A DNA stretch of 64,000 nt from CBDDKZ01 sp965230415 (GTDB lineage: Bacteria > Bacteroidota > Bacteroidia > Cytophagales > JAAEPT01), in the NCBI GenBank assembly GCA_965230415.1, contig CBDDKZ010000005.1, forward strand, positions 3,782,001 to 3,846,000, read 5' to 3'. Within the stretch, counting starts at the first letter, position 1. Each line of letters begins with the position of its first letter. A program made the position numbers and the translations under genes. Shown piece by piece: positions 46,198-54,606 of the stretch. The notes under the pieces are model-generated. The model had not been told where the DNA came from. It made no database searches and worked only from the letters and a program-made list of their open reading frames with translations.

Positions 46198-46408
46198 ACC
46201 CAAGTAATCATTTCAACCAGTGCAGATGGCGCTCAGAGTATGTTTGTGGTAGATGAGGACGGAGTTGATGATACAGGTGTACTTCGGCCTCACAGAACGA
46301 TGATATAATCGCCTAGTATGAAATGTAACAGTAATAAGTTATGATCTAACAGGAGATATGATGGTTATTATAGATGACTTTCTATTGATGTTAGCTGGTT
46401 TTGATTGA
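46198..46408 (+). pseudogene. remnants of an FG-GAP / dockerin-like secreted protein
   Basis: Two short frames survive. 46198-46308 encodes TQVIISTSADGAQSMFVVDE, then DGVDDTG, close to FG-GAP/VCBS units (ISxxADGAxSVFAxDxDGDGDxD). 46346-46408 encodes LTGDMMVIIDDFLLMLAGFD, which resembles the dockerin-like pattern DLTGDGxVNIDDFLLLLxxFG. In both, Gly/Asp calcium ligands are partly lost and stops interrupt the reading frames. They are probably leftovers of one large exported protein gene. Confidence 0.4.
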
Positions 46409-46650
46409 AATTTAACAAGTGCAGTACATATGAATTAATGCATTGTTTACTTTTCATAAGGGGTATTATAGTCCCGGTGCTGCCCCCTGATAAACGCCTA
46501 TGGGCTTGCACATTTCGTACAGCTTTAACGAATTGGAAGTGCTTTAATGGTTAGATCAAAGGATCTGACCTCAAACTGAAATTTGCCGAATGAGTAGCAT
46601 GTTGCCTATTTATAGGAAACACAATGATTGAAAATAGTCTACTCCGGTTA
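46409..46650. other. intergenic region before the H-NOX gene end
   Basis: About 240 bases with no gene or clear structure recognised on either strand. Confidence 0.4.
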
Positions 46651-47178
46651 TCAATTTCTGCTCACCCTTATCTCTACTCCCGGACCTAGAGGCCGTTTTT
46701 CTATTTTAAGCGATTCATTATAATGTTGGCCTATAGCCTTTATGATTCCGATACCGAATGCTGCCATTTTTCTATCGGACGTATACTTAATTGCTACTTC
46801 AAATTCAGAGATACGTTCGGCTAAAAGTTTGGGAGGATCGGATTCAGGAGCTTTCATTCTCACAACGCGGTGCATGGTATTTTCTATACGCTCTAGTAAA
46901 TCGAAGCAGGTCCAGTTAGGGTCTACATGTGCATTGTAAGTTTTTAGAAGACCGGGAGCTATATGAAGCCCGAAAGACTCGAGTAGTTCTTCTCTATCTA
47001 CTTTTAGCACTTCACTGGCAGAGTTAATAAGTGCTTCGATTTCTTCATCGGGGTAGGCACTCATCGCACTGTGAGATTTACCCTGGAGGTTTGCGTGTTG
47101 TTTAATGTCTGCCAATGTAACAAAATCATGATCTTTTTTGATGAAATCATAGAGTTGATTAAAGATAATTCCGTGCAT
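46651..47178 (-). CDS. H-NOX (haem nitric oxide/oxygen binding) domain sensor
   Basis: The product is 175 aa, the normal length of a stand-alone H-NOX domain. It starts MHGIIFNQLYDFI. The proximal haem ligand is His103, Pro115 is conserved, and Tyr132-x-Ser134-x-Arg136 forms the YxSxR motif that holds the haem propionates. All diagnostic residues are present, so haem binding is very likely. Such proteins sense NO (or O2) and regulate a partner histidine kinase, cyclase or chemoreceptor. No kinase or cyclase adjoins. The nearest candidate is the convergent chemoreceptor. Confidence 0.93.
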   Translation of the reverse strand: MHGIIFNQLYDFIKKDHDFVTLADIKQHANLQGKSHSAMSAYPDEEIEALINSASEVLKVDREELLESFGLHIAPGLLKTYNAHVDPNWTCFDLLERIENTMHRVVRMKAPESDPPKLLAERISEFEVAIKYTSDRKMAAFGIGIIKAIGQHYNESLKIEKRPLGPGVEIRVSRN

Positions 47179-47459
47179 AATCGTAATAGTGTGTTAATGT
47201 TGAAAATAGGCAATCACAAAATGAATTGTTTCGTGCCACTAATAGTACGTTGTAAAGCACGAGTAGGATACAAAAAAAGTATTGTACGTCGTTGAAGATG
47301 CTTATGGCTTCACTATTAGATGCTTTTTAGTCGTTTTTGATTGCTGCAATAGGTACTAAATGTTCTACGATTCCGGTTTTGCCTTTGGGTCTATTTATTG
47401 CCTGTGATATGCTTGTAAAAAACAGCTTAACCTTACCATTGATTTGTCAGCACTGATTT
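47179..47459. other. intergenic region upstream of the H-NOX gene
   Basis: About 280 bases without a gene. It should hold the H-NOX promoter on the minus strand. No consensus was recognised. Confidence 0.4.
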
Positions 47460-47500
47460 TTACCCAAGAGGCTGAATCCTATGGAAAGCCTCTTGAGTAA
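47460..47500 (-). terminator. hairpin after the FG-GAP/LamG gene
   Basis: TTACCCAAGAGGCT and AGCCTCTTGAGTAA pair over 14 positions with one mismatch (a G-U pair on one strand) around a 13-base loop. The hairpin begins six bases past the stop at 47506. There is no long T tract, so it may act as a terminator or as a 3'-end stabiliser. Confidence 0.6.
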
Positions 47501-47505
47501 AATTC

Positions 47506-49608
47506 TTAGAATTTGATGAATTGTTCTCTGGAACTGCCCGACCTTCCTTTTATTTCAACGAGGTATGTCCCTTTTTTTAATTCTCTGGTATTAATTGTTT
47601 GTTGTGCGCTCATTTCCTTTTTTAGGATCGCTTCTCCCAACATGTTGTATATTGTCACACGCACTATTTCATCCTTCTCCGTATAAACTTTTAAAGTACT
47701 GTTAAAAGGATTGGGGTACATTCGCAAAGCGTTATTTTCAAATTTTGGCTTAAAAGAAGTAATGTTTGTGTGCTGCAACTCATATAAGTGATCTACTTCA
47801 TTAACATGAAGTGCTCTGTTCCATAAAGCCATTTCGTCGATGTTTCCATTGATAGCTTGCTGGTTGGAATTTGAGGGGTAACGAGAAAGCTCCAAGGGAG
47901 TTGAGATTTGAGGGTAGCTATTAATTGTGCTTAAACTGTCTTTTAGTAGGCCATCAACATATAGGGCCATTGTATTGGTTGATGATTCAAATGAACAGGT
48001 AATCATATGCCAATCCAAGGGTGAAACATAATTAGTGTCAAATATTTCCGGATTATTAGTACCTGTAAGGGGATTTCCCATATTAAAGCGTAATAAGCCT
48101 GCGGAACCATAAACCAGGCTATAACAGAAGTTCAAACCTATACTTCCTCCAACATATCCCTTGTGGAAAATACGCTGGTCTACGTTTGCGTTATTGGTCC
48201 TGAACCACAAGTTAATGGTGAATGAACTTGGTTGAAAATTGAATAAGCGCACGAAGTCAGTTTGTTGAAATTCATGGCTCCCGTTAATGACTCCATCTGA
48301 GACAAGTGCCGTGTAGGTGGAAGTGTATGCTTGCTTGGAAATGGAGTCAATAACATCTTCGTCATCGAAAGTGAAATAAGCTTCCAGTTCGTCAAATAGA
48401 TTTGTTTCCGTAGTATCTGCACTTCTGCTAATGTCATAGTATTTTACAGCGCCGGTCGAGGAATTATGCACCGTTGACGCGGCAATCATAAAATTACCAT
48501 CGCCACTAATAGCAAGGGCAGTTCCAAAAGAATCGTTATTGTTGTCGCCTGCAATATCAATTCCGAATTGAGACCAGGCATCATTTTCGTATTTATAAAT
48601 TCGTACTATACCTTCCAGATTTGTGCCAAAGCCTGCGACAGCAAGCGTGGTTCCATCATCACTCAAATAGACCTTTTTACCAATTCTTTCTCCCTCATGA
48701 AGTCCAAGGATATCAGCACCCATTTGTTGCCAAGATGAGGTTTCATTACTCCAATGATATGTTCTGACCATTCCGGATTCGCTGGCATTCCCACTGTGTG
48801 TCGGAGCACCAATAGCGATAATAGTACCATCTTCATTAATGCTCACCGATAGACCAAACGAAATACCTGACGTCGTGTCCGCCAATGTGCTACCGCGTTG
48901 TTGCCATCCGCCATTATCATAAAAAACTTTTACACTGTCGTTCCTTACGTCGCCTACAATGAAAACTTCACCATTTTTACTTAAGCTTAGATACCTACCA
49001 ATGTTGGCATCTCGGGTTCCTAAAAATTGAGCAGTGACCTGAGACCAGGTGTCAGGGGTCCCTGTGTTTTCATACAAAAAGGTCATACCACTTCCTTGTT
49101 GCCATCCGGGAGCTCCAAGTAACACGCTCGTTCCCGCGCCATTAATAGCCACTGAAGTACCTGCTGTGGCGGTAGTTCCGCCCACTATTTCTGAACCTTT
49201 TTGAGTCCATATAGCAGATTGGTTTTCAAAAATACGTACCGCTCCGGAGAATCGTCCATTTCTTCCTGCTCTGGGGGCTCCAATGGCGAGTAGGTCTCCA
49301 CTTCCGTTCAGACTGACCGATGCACCAAAGCGTTCAGGGTCAATTCCATTTATTCCATTGATGCTATCACCAATTTTTTCAAAATCAGATCCGTTGACGT
49401 TATAAACTTCAACATATCCATTGCCGATAGCATCAGATTGGGGGCAACCAATGGCAAAAACCGAACCATCTGTGTTAATACTCACAGAAGCTCCGTAATT
49501 AGCAAACGTGGTGTCTCCCAATAGTGTTGGTCCTATTTGAATCTGTGCATTTACTGCAAGGGTTATACATGCAATAATTATTGATAATAAGTAGAATTTG
49601 ATATTCAT
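47506..49608 (-). CDS. secreted FG-GAP / LamG protein with T9SS sorting domain
   Basis: ATG at 49608 gives 700 aa with a Sec signal (MNIKFYLLSIIIACITLAVNAQ). A start nine codons earlier would put acidic residues ahead of it. About six to seven FG-GAP-type blades (FGASVSLNGSGDLLAIGAP and variants) span residues 25-380. A LamG/concanavalin-like domain follows (about 430-600, INLWFRTN through GNIDEMALWNRAL). The last 70 residues (RMYPNPFNSTLKVYTEKDE through GTYLVEIKG) are a type A Por sorting domain for T9SS export and surface attachment. Role unknown, perhaps adhesion or glycan binding. It stands alone between hairpin and regulators. Confidence 0.9.
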   Translation of the reverse strand: MNIKFYLLSIIIACITLAVNAQIQIGPTLLGDTTFANYGASVSINTDGSVFAIGCPQSDAIGNGYVEVYNVNGSDFEKIGDSINGINGIDPERFGASVSLNGSGDLLAIGAPRAGRNGRFSGAVRIFENQSAIWTQKGSEIVGGTTATAGTSVAINGAGTSVLLGAPGWQQGSGMTFLYENTGTPDTWSQVTAQFLGTRDANIGRYLSLSKNGEVFIVGDVRNDSVKVFYDNGGWQQRGSTLADTTSGISFGLSVSINEDGTIIAIGAPTHSGNASESGMVRTYHWSNETSSWQQMGADILGLHEGERIGKKVYLSDDGTTLAVAGFGTNLEGIVRIYKYENDAWSQFGIDIAGDNNNDSFGTALAISGDGNFMIAASTVHNSSTGAVKYYDISRSADTTETNLFDELEAYFTFDDEDVIDSISKQAYTSTYTALVSDGVINGSHEFQQTDFVRLFNFQPSSFTINLWFRTNNANVDQRIFHKGYVGGSIGLNFCYSLVYGSAGLLRFNMGNPLTGTNNPEIFDTNYVSPLDWHMITCSFESSTNTMALYVDGLLKDSLSTINSYPQISTPLELSRYPSNSNQQAINGNIDEMALWNRALHVNEVDHLYELQHTNITSFKPKFENNALRMYPNPFNSTLKVYTEKDEIVRVTIYNMLGEAILKKEMSAQQTINTRELKKGTYLVEIKGRSGSSREQFIKF

Positions 49609-49692
49609 AGTAGTTTCAAAGTATGGTTTATTCAAAACTACTGCGTAAATAGAAGAATAGGTATCCCCCTAGTTTGGCATTTTTGTTATAGT

Positions 49693-50391
49693 TTAATCAA
49701 AGTACTGTGCAAAAGCGATGATTTCTGCTATTGAATTTACATCCAGTTTCCGATATAAGTTTTTTTTGTGTTGTTCTACCGTGCGAAAAGAGATGTTTAT
49801 AGACGATGCGATTTCTTTAGCAGATTTACCAAACTTCAAATAATTCATGATCTCCTTTTCTCGTTTGGTTAAAAGTAAATATTTCTCGACTTGTTTTTGT
49901 GAAGAATGCATGGAGTTTAGTGCATTGGAAATCTTTTTGGTAAAAGATGGTAGCTGGTCTGTTGTATTGCTAATGCATATAAATACTTTTCTTTTTATGT
50001 CCAGTTTGGCGCTGGTAATTATGAGCGTGTACCCTTCTGTTCCATCTACACGAAGTCTGATACGTTGAAAGAAAGTAAATATTTCCTCTTTGTCGTTTCG
50101 CCGGGCAAATGCTGTTAAGCTATCTGTTATGCGTTCCAAGTCTTCAGGGTGCATTACACGTTCTAAAAATGAAGCCCCCAAAGCTTTTATCTCTTCATTG
50201 CTACTGTTGAACTCCTTGCATCCCTCATTGTCCATAAAAACAATCGCCTTATCTTCAAATCGATGGACATGCAAAAAACAAGGGTATTTTGGGTTCGAAA
50301 AGCCAATTCTTCTTCCGAAAAGCTCTGTATGTTTGCCCTTGCTTTGTACTATGGGTATGAGTTCACTCACTTTTATTTCTTCTCTTTCCAT
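49693..50391 (-). CDS. LuxR/GerE-type regulator with PAS-like N-terminus
   Basis: The product is 232 aa. The C-terminal 60 residues are a LuxR helix-turn-helix: LTKREKEIMNYLKFGKSAKE, then SFRTVEQHKKNLYRKL. Residues about 15-150 have the size and pattern of a PAS domain, including an MHPEDLERI motif typical of PAS regions. It contains no receiver aspartate pocket and no signal peptide, so it is a cytoplasmic one-component regulator. It follows a paralogue by 10 bases, and its stop lies just before the FG-GAP/LamG gene on the same strand. Target genes are unknown. Confidence 0.88.
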   Translation of the reverse strand: MEREEIKVSELIPIVQSKGKHTELFGRRIGFSNPKYPCFLHVHRFEDKAIVFMDNEGCKEFNSSNEEIKALGASFLERVMHPEDLERITDSLTAFARRNDKEEIFTFFQRIRLRVDGTEGYTLIITSAKLDIKRKVFICISNTTDQLPSFTKKISNALNSMHSSQKQVEKYLLLTKREKEIMNYLKFGKSAKEIASSINISFRTVEQHKKNLYRKLDVNSIAEIIAFAQYFD

Positions 50392-50401
50392 ATATCAGAA
50401 A

Positions 50402-51088
50402 CTAAATTAAGTCGAAAGAACGCGCATATCTATATAATTGATGAAATTGATTGATATCCAATTTCCGGTAAATTTGTTTTTTATAGGTCTTTACGGTGTT
50501 GGTACTTATAGATAATTTGGAAGCAATTTCTTTGTTATTATATTGTTGTACCCAAAAAAAGATGACTTCTTTTTCCCTTTTTGTTAGTTCAGAGAAGTGT
50601 TTGACATGTTTTCTCACAAAAGAGATATCGTCCAGGATGTGGTCAATGGATTTTTCGTTAAAAGACATATCTCCTAAAGGAACACTCAAGCTAACTATAC
50701 CACCCCGTTTTTCGATGAACATTGATGTAGTGTAATAAGCGGCATACTCCTTTTTATGGCGCAGGTAAATTCGCTGAGTAAAACTAATTGTTTTGTATTC
50801 GTTCATGTTGGACAAGTAATGTTGATTCACTTTAATTGCAAAAGCTAAATCGTCCGGGTGAACAAGCTGCAGGCCATCCTCGACATGGAAATCATCATTT
50901 TGCAGGTCAATTCCGAGGTGTTTTTGAGAGATAGGATCAATGTAGATAGGTTTGAAATCACTTATGTTGTTTACATGCAACATTGCCGGTACGTATTCCG
51001 CAATTTTATCTAAAGGAATAGTATCGTCTTGTAGTTCTTCTAAAAAATTAAGCGTATCCATTTTTGTTTCACAAATAGTAGTGGTCAT
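50402..51088 (-). CDS. LuxR/GerE-type regulator with PAS-like N-terminus, paralogue of the next gene
   Basis: The product is 228 aa from ATG at 51088; a second ATG at 51061 would give 219 aa. The C-terminus is a LuxR helix-turn-helix (LTKREKEVIFFWVQQYNNKE, then STNTVKTYKKQIYRKL). The N-terminal half shows PAS features with VHPDDLAFAIKVN at the place where the paralogue has MHPEDLERI. The two genes probably form an operon and arose by tandem duplication. The N-terminal halves have diverged much more than the DNA-binding ends, which suggests different signals. Confidence 0.87.
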   Translation of the reverse strand: MTTTICETKMDTLNFLEELQDDTIPLDKIAEYVPAMLHVNNISDFKPIYIDPISQKHLGIDLQNDDFHVEDGLQLVHPDDLAFAIKVNQHYLSNMNEYKTISFTQRIYLRHKKEYAAYYTTSMFIEKRGGIVSLSVPLGDMSFNEKSIDHILDDISFVRKHVKHFSELTKREKEVIFFWVQQYNNKEIASKLSISTNTVKTYKKQIYRKLDINQFHQLYRYARSFDLI

Positions 51089-51390
51089 TGTTGGGTTCTT
51101 AAATAAGCTGATTTTTACAATATAAAAAATCTGGATGAATGATGAAAAATCTTGATGATTATGTGAGCCAAATTATAGGTTATTAAGAATGGAAAAGGTA
51201 TTGAAGTAATTTCTGTATTTTTGATGCTTCGCGATTCGAAGAAGATTTTTGTTTCGTTCAGCGCAAATGCTTGTAAGTGAATTCTTTGTGTGGCTCGCTT
51301 ATACAGGTTTCCCGTGTTACTAATTGTTTTGTTGATCATACAACAAGTAACTGGCCTGTAAATGACAATAATGATATTGTAATTCACTGT

Positions 51391-51795
51391 CTAATCTTGC
51401 CAAAAGTGGCCGAATTGTTCTAGGAAACCTGATTTATGTGTTGTAATCCATGGTAATTCATCAATGAAAATGATTTTCTTTCTTTGTAGTTGGTTTTCCA
51501 GGGTATTTTTTTCAATAAATCAAAAGTTTAGAGTCAATCTTTTGGGGCGGGTAATGGAAAAGCTATGTTAGAAGCCTCAGTAAGAGTTTATTGACGGAAT
51601 TTTTGAGCGGGTGTCTTTCATATACGCACTTTGTATACCCGTGATCTCAAACCTGAGCTCGTTTTCATAGGTGTACTTAATAAGGTGTGTTTTACCAACA
51701 CGCCTTCTACCATATACAGTAATCATTTCTGACTGAGAAGAGTTTAATGCAGTAGTTAACTTATTCAGTTTTCTTTGTCTTCCAATAAACTTCAT
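51391..51795 (-). pseudogene. decayed AAA ATPase (archaeal-ATPase/DUF234 type)
   Basis: The 72-codon frame at 51577-51795 begins MKFIGRQRKLNKL and carries Walker A GRRRVGKT, then RFEITGIQ, a hallmark of this family, before running into a stop. Further on the same strand, 51391-51510 encodes ENQLQRKKIIFIDELPWITT, then HKSGFLEQFGHFWQD, which is the Walker B region of the same family. The intervening 60 or more residues are lost and the rest of the gene (normally about 370-480 aa) is missing. The gene is dead. Confidence 0.8.
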
Positions 51796-51840
51796 ATTAC
51801 TCGCTTAAAATAGTGTGAATGGAGAATAAGCGGTTGATGA

Positions 51841-51957
51841 AATTATTTTGATAATCGAAGTACTAATGCTTCTGTAGAATCATTCAATGCCAAAATAAAA
51901 GCATTTAGAGCTCAGTTTAGAGGAGTAAGAAATGTGAATTCTTCTTATACAGATTAG
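51841..51957 (+). mobile_element. C-terminal remnant of an ISAon1/ISL3-type transposase
   Basis: The frame encodes NYFDNRSTNASVESFNAKIK, then AFRAQFRGVRNV and a stop. This is the very conserved end of DDE transposases of the ISL3/ISAon1 type in Bacteroidota (SAESFNAKIKAFRxQFRGVR). Only about 38 codons remain. The bases after it (51968-52005) include a GATCC-containing stretch that may be the old right terminal repeat. Confidence 0.72.
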
Positions 51958-52200
51958 CTGAAATTGATGCTTAATTTTTGCTGATCCATCATGTTTTCGG
52001 ATTGATCCTAAAGAACTAATTAAAAAACAAGTGTCTAATTTTCATTTGATTAAGACATTCTTATGGCAAATTGAGTAATCGGAAATTATTAATCGACACA
52101 CTTTAAAGATGTAATTGTATCGATACTTCTGTAGCTCAAAAAATACTATGGTAATTACTCCACAAACGACTATTAAAAACAGTTGTTTGAAAGCCAATTT
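51958..52200. other. non-coding debris between gene remnants
   Basis: About 240 AT-rich bases. Apart from the possible insertion-sequence end near 51968-52005 nothing is recognised. Confidence 0.35.
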
Positions 52201-52296
52201 TTTGGTAAGCTAACGCGTGAAAAAAATGGTGAGATGGCCAAGGTGACCAGCGATACCGCCTTCCGGGATCTTAAAATGATGATGAAAAGAATATAA
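52201..52296 (+). pseudogene. C-terminal remnant of a Fic-like protein
   Basis: The frame encodes FGKLTREKNGEMAKVTSDTA, then FRDLKMMMKRI and a stop. This resembles the winged-helix end of Fic family proteins (KxTREKxxKxxKVSxDTAxRDLKDLVEKGI). The same frame has a stop 36 bases upstream. The HPFxDGN catalytic region is not present. The match rests on one short motif, so confidence is moderate. Confidence 0.45.
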
Positions 52297-52355
52297 ATAG
52301 AGGAAGGGAGAATTGAATTTTATAAGTAGCATCATTTTCGATAAAACTCACAAAA

Positions 52356-54092
52356 ATGCCAAATCATATGAGAAGGACGCCAATAAAACTTGTCAACTAT
52401 TCCAGTAGAGTTGCGGATATCTTGCGCTTACGGACAGATCTACTCCATCAAATGAAAGATATTCTATTTAGTGTAGATTCTTTAGAAGAACTCGAATTTG
52501 AAGTTTTGAAACATTTGCACCCCATTAATACTGTGGTGCTGAAGAACAATAAATCTTACCTACTCAAAGGTAAAATTGCTTTATATGATTTTTTTTATGG
52601 AGCTAAAACTCAACATAAACGAGCGATATCAACCAGAGAAAAACTAAATCTTTTTGAACGAGATTTATGGCCTTTTGATAAATTGCCGAAAGCACAACTT
52701 AGGTTGCTCAAGAAAAATGTAGAGACTCACCTTAAAGAATCTAACGATTTAATAAAGCATTATGAAGGGCTCGCGATTGTGCAAGATTTTCTCAAAAAAA
52801 GAAGCGTCAAAAAAAATCATGAAGCAAAAACAATTCTTGATTTCTACATTCGATGCTTAGCGGAAAGGCAAGAAATTTTAAATTATTATTTACACGGAGT
52901 ACGAGATAGAGCAATTGTTAAATCCTATAAAAAGCTTATTCCTGTATCGATTGCAGACATTTTTGAATCTTTCAAAGATTATCCATACTATACAAGTTTA
53001 AAGAACAATGTATACACGATTGATTATCGAAAAATTGATTGCGTATCGCACAGGTTAATTGATGTATATAATATCGATTACTTGAAGAATTTGTATACAA
53101 AAGATAAAACAAAATTTTATCATAAGTATTTTCGTCACCGTACTAGTAAGGAAATTTTTAACAACATTTTCATACATTTAGATGTATTACCAAATTTAAA
53201 TAACAGGAAACCGATTTTTGAAGAACTCGAAAAGCTTTACAAAAAGAAAAACAAAATGGCTTTCAATGCTCTGGCTTTTTCTCAAATAGAAGGTCTTTTT
53301 GGCGATATGAATCATACTTTGGAAAAAAGTAAATTAGATTCATTGTCGGTTAAAGTAAAATCTCTAAGACCCCATTACCATTTCAGCACACATCATTTCG
53401 ATTATTTTGAATATGTCTTACCTGAAATTCGTAATTCGTATGCGCATGTTGGCAACTTCACTAACGACAAAATTCAAGCCTATGATTTTTTAACCGATTT
53501 AGAATACCTACTGCATACTTTTGCAAGAATAAACAGCCCAATCGTTCAATTATACTCAATTATCAAAATTCGAAAGCGTGAAATTTTTACCGATATCGCT
53601 TTTGTAAATCATTATGTACAACAGAAGTTAACATCCAGCAAAAAAATACTTAATTCCGAAGAAACAATAAGGCTTATTTACGAATTTGAAAATATTTTTT
53701 TGAAACAGGAATGTAATATTTCATATCTCATAAGTGCATCTATAGCAAACTTACCCCAAATTGTTAGTTCGTTGTTCAACATTATGTCAACTCATTTCAA
53801 AATACCTAAACTTCAAAAGAAATTTGGTGAGTTTAATGAACCTCGTCTTAAAAAGCTTTTTAAAAATGAGTCTTTACTGTTGGAAATACACCAAGTTTTT
53901 GATGATCATTCGAAAAAGTTTGATGAATTAAGGAATATTCAATACTGTGTTGATACGACTATCAATGAACTCTTTGAAAAGAAAGAGCAAGAAGTCTTTA
54001 CGAGTGATATTGAAATATATTCAGGATACAAAAAACTGATCAAATGGTTATTGGATCTGGAGTCGCTGGTTACAAATTTGATAATGCAGTAA
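52356..54092 (+). CDS. unrecognised 578-aa protein with an R-X4-H motif, possible HEPN ribonuclease
   Basis: The protein is basic, helical and has no signal peptide or membrane segment. No named family was recognised. The centre carries two helices with the HEPN pattern: MAFNALAFSQIEGLFGDMNH (about 301-320), then ILPEIRNSYAH-like sequence ending Arg359-x4-His364, followed by a long helix. R-X4-6-H is the catalytic motif of HEPN RNases found in abortive-infection and toxin-antitoxin proteins. The N-terminal 200 and C-terminal 180 residues are unassigned helical sequence. Codon use is AT-richer than in the operons around it. It is the only intact gene among remnants of ATPase, transposase, Fic and AlbA_2 genes. 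A defence role is inference. ATG at 52356 is the first in frame; Met5 is an alternative. Confidence 0.75.
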   Translation: MPNHMRRTPIKLVNYSSRVADILRLRTDLLHQMKDILFSVDSLEELEFEVLKHLHPINTVVLKNNKSYLLKGKIALYDFFYGAKTQHKRAISTREKLNLFERDLWPFDKLPKAQLRLLKKNVETHLKESNDLIKHYEGLAIVQDFLKKRSVKKNHEAKTILDFYIRCLAERQEILNYYLHGVRDRAIVKSYKKLIPVSIADIFESFKDYPYYTSLKNNVYTIDYRKIDCVSHRLIDVYNIDYLKNLYTKDKTKFYHKYFRHRTSKEIFNNIFIHLDVLPNLNNRKPIFEELEKLYKKKNKMAFNALAFSQIEGLFGDMNHTLEKSKLDSLSVKVKSLRPHYHFSTHHFDYFEYVLPEIRNSYAHVGNFTNDKIQAYDFLTDLEYLLHTFARINSPIVQLYSIIKIRKREIFTDIAFVNHYVQQKLTSSKKILNSEETIRLIYEFENIFLKQECNISYLISASIANLPQIVSSLFNIMSTHFKIPKLQKKFGEFNEPRLKKLFKNESLLLEIHQVFDDHSKKFDELRNIQYCVDTTINELFEKKEQEVFTSDIEIYSGYKKLIKWLLDLESLVTNLIMQ

Positions 54093-54136
54093 AGACTTTG
54101 AAAAGGATAAAGGTATTTGTTGAAACCAATAAAGAG

Positions 54137-54606
54137 CACTTCATCGAAATAAATACGGTCAGACTGCTGAAAGAAATCTCTCATTTGCTCTAGTGGTTAA
54201 TTTTGCGCATTCGGACTTGTCGAACATATATCGCACCAGATAAGGCGTAAGGTTTTTGCATTCCGGTGTTCACTTCAATAGTCCAAATGGATTTCTGATC
54301 GACCGCTACCTCATAAAGCGCACAAGCAAGATGAGGGTTAATTTCGTTGATAGAATTTTGTATCGCGGATCTTTTTTCGTTTGAAATAGTCACCCCCTGA
54401 ATGGTATTGTCATCACTTACCCCTATTAATAAAACACCTCCGGCGGCATTGGCAAATGCACAAATCTCTTCGCTGACTTCCCTTACTTTTTTGGGAACAC
54501 TAAGCTTAAATTCAGCATTGTATCTTTCCCCGGATTGTACAATACTTTTGATGTCTTGAGCAGTAAGTTGTTTATTCATGTTAAATAATGAGCCCATACT
54601 GTACAA
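54137..54606 (-). pseudogene. frameshifted AlbA_2 (Schlafen-type) DNA-binding protein gene
   Basis: The open frame 54190-54606 (best start ATG at 54579) encodes an AlbA_2 domain: GERYNAEFKLSVPKKVREVS, then EICAFANAAGGVLLIGVSDD and YALSGAIYVRQ. It stops at RMRKINH. Right after the stop, in another frame (54137-54193), is PLEQMRDFFQQSDRIYFDEV, the expected continuation in this family. The gene is therefore frameshifted and also cut short, since family members usually run to about 400-500 aa with an ATPase and winged helix. AlbA_2 proteins are common neighbours of defence genes. Confidence 0.72.

Noticed and set aside
51115..51387. 90-codon frame on the minus strand upstream of the LuxR pair
   Set aside because: No domain, no signal peptide and low-complexity AT-rich sequence in a region of gene debris.
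53939..54184. 81-codon minus-strand frame as a separate gene
   Set aside because: Its first 16 codons are the shifted continuation of the AlbA_2 gene and the rest is antisense to the end of the 578-aa gene.
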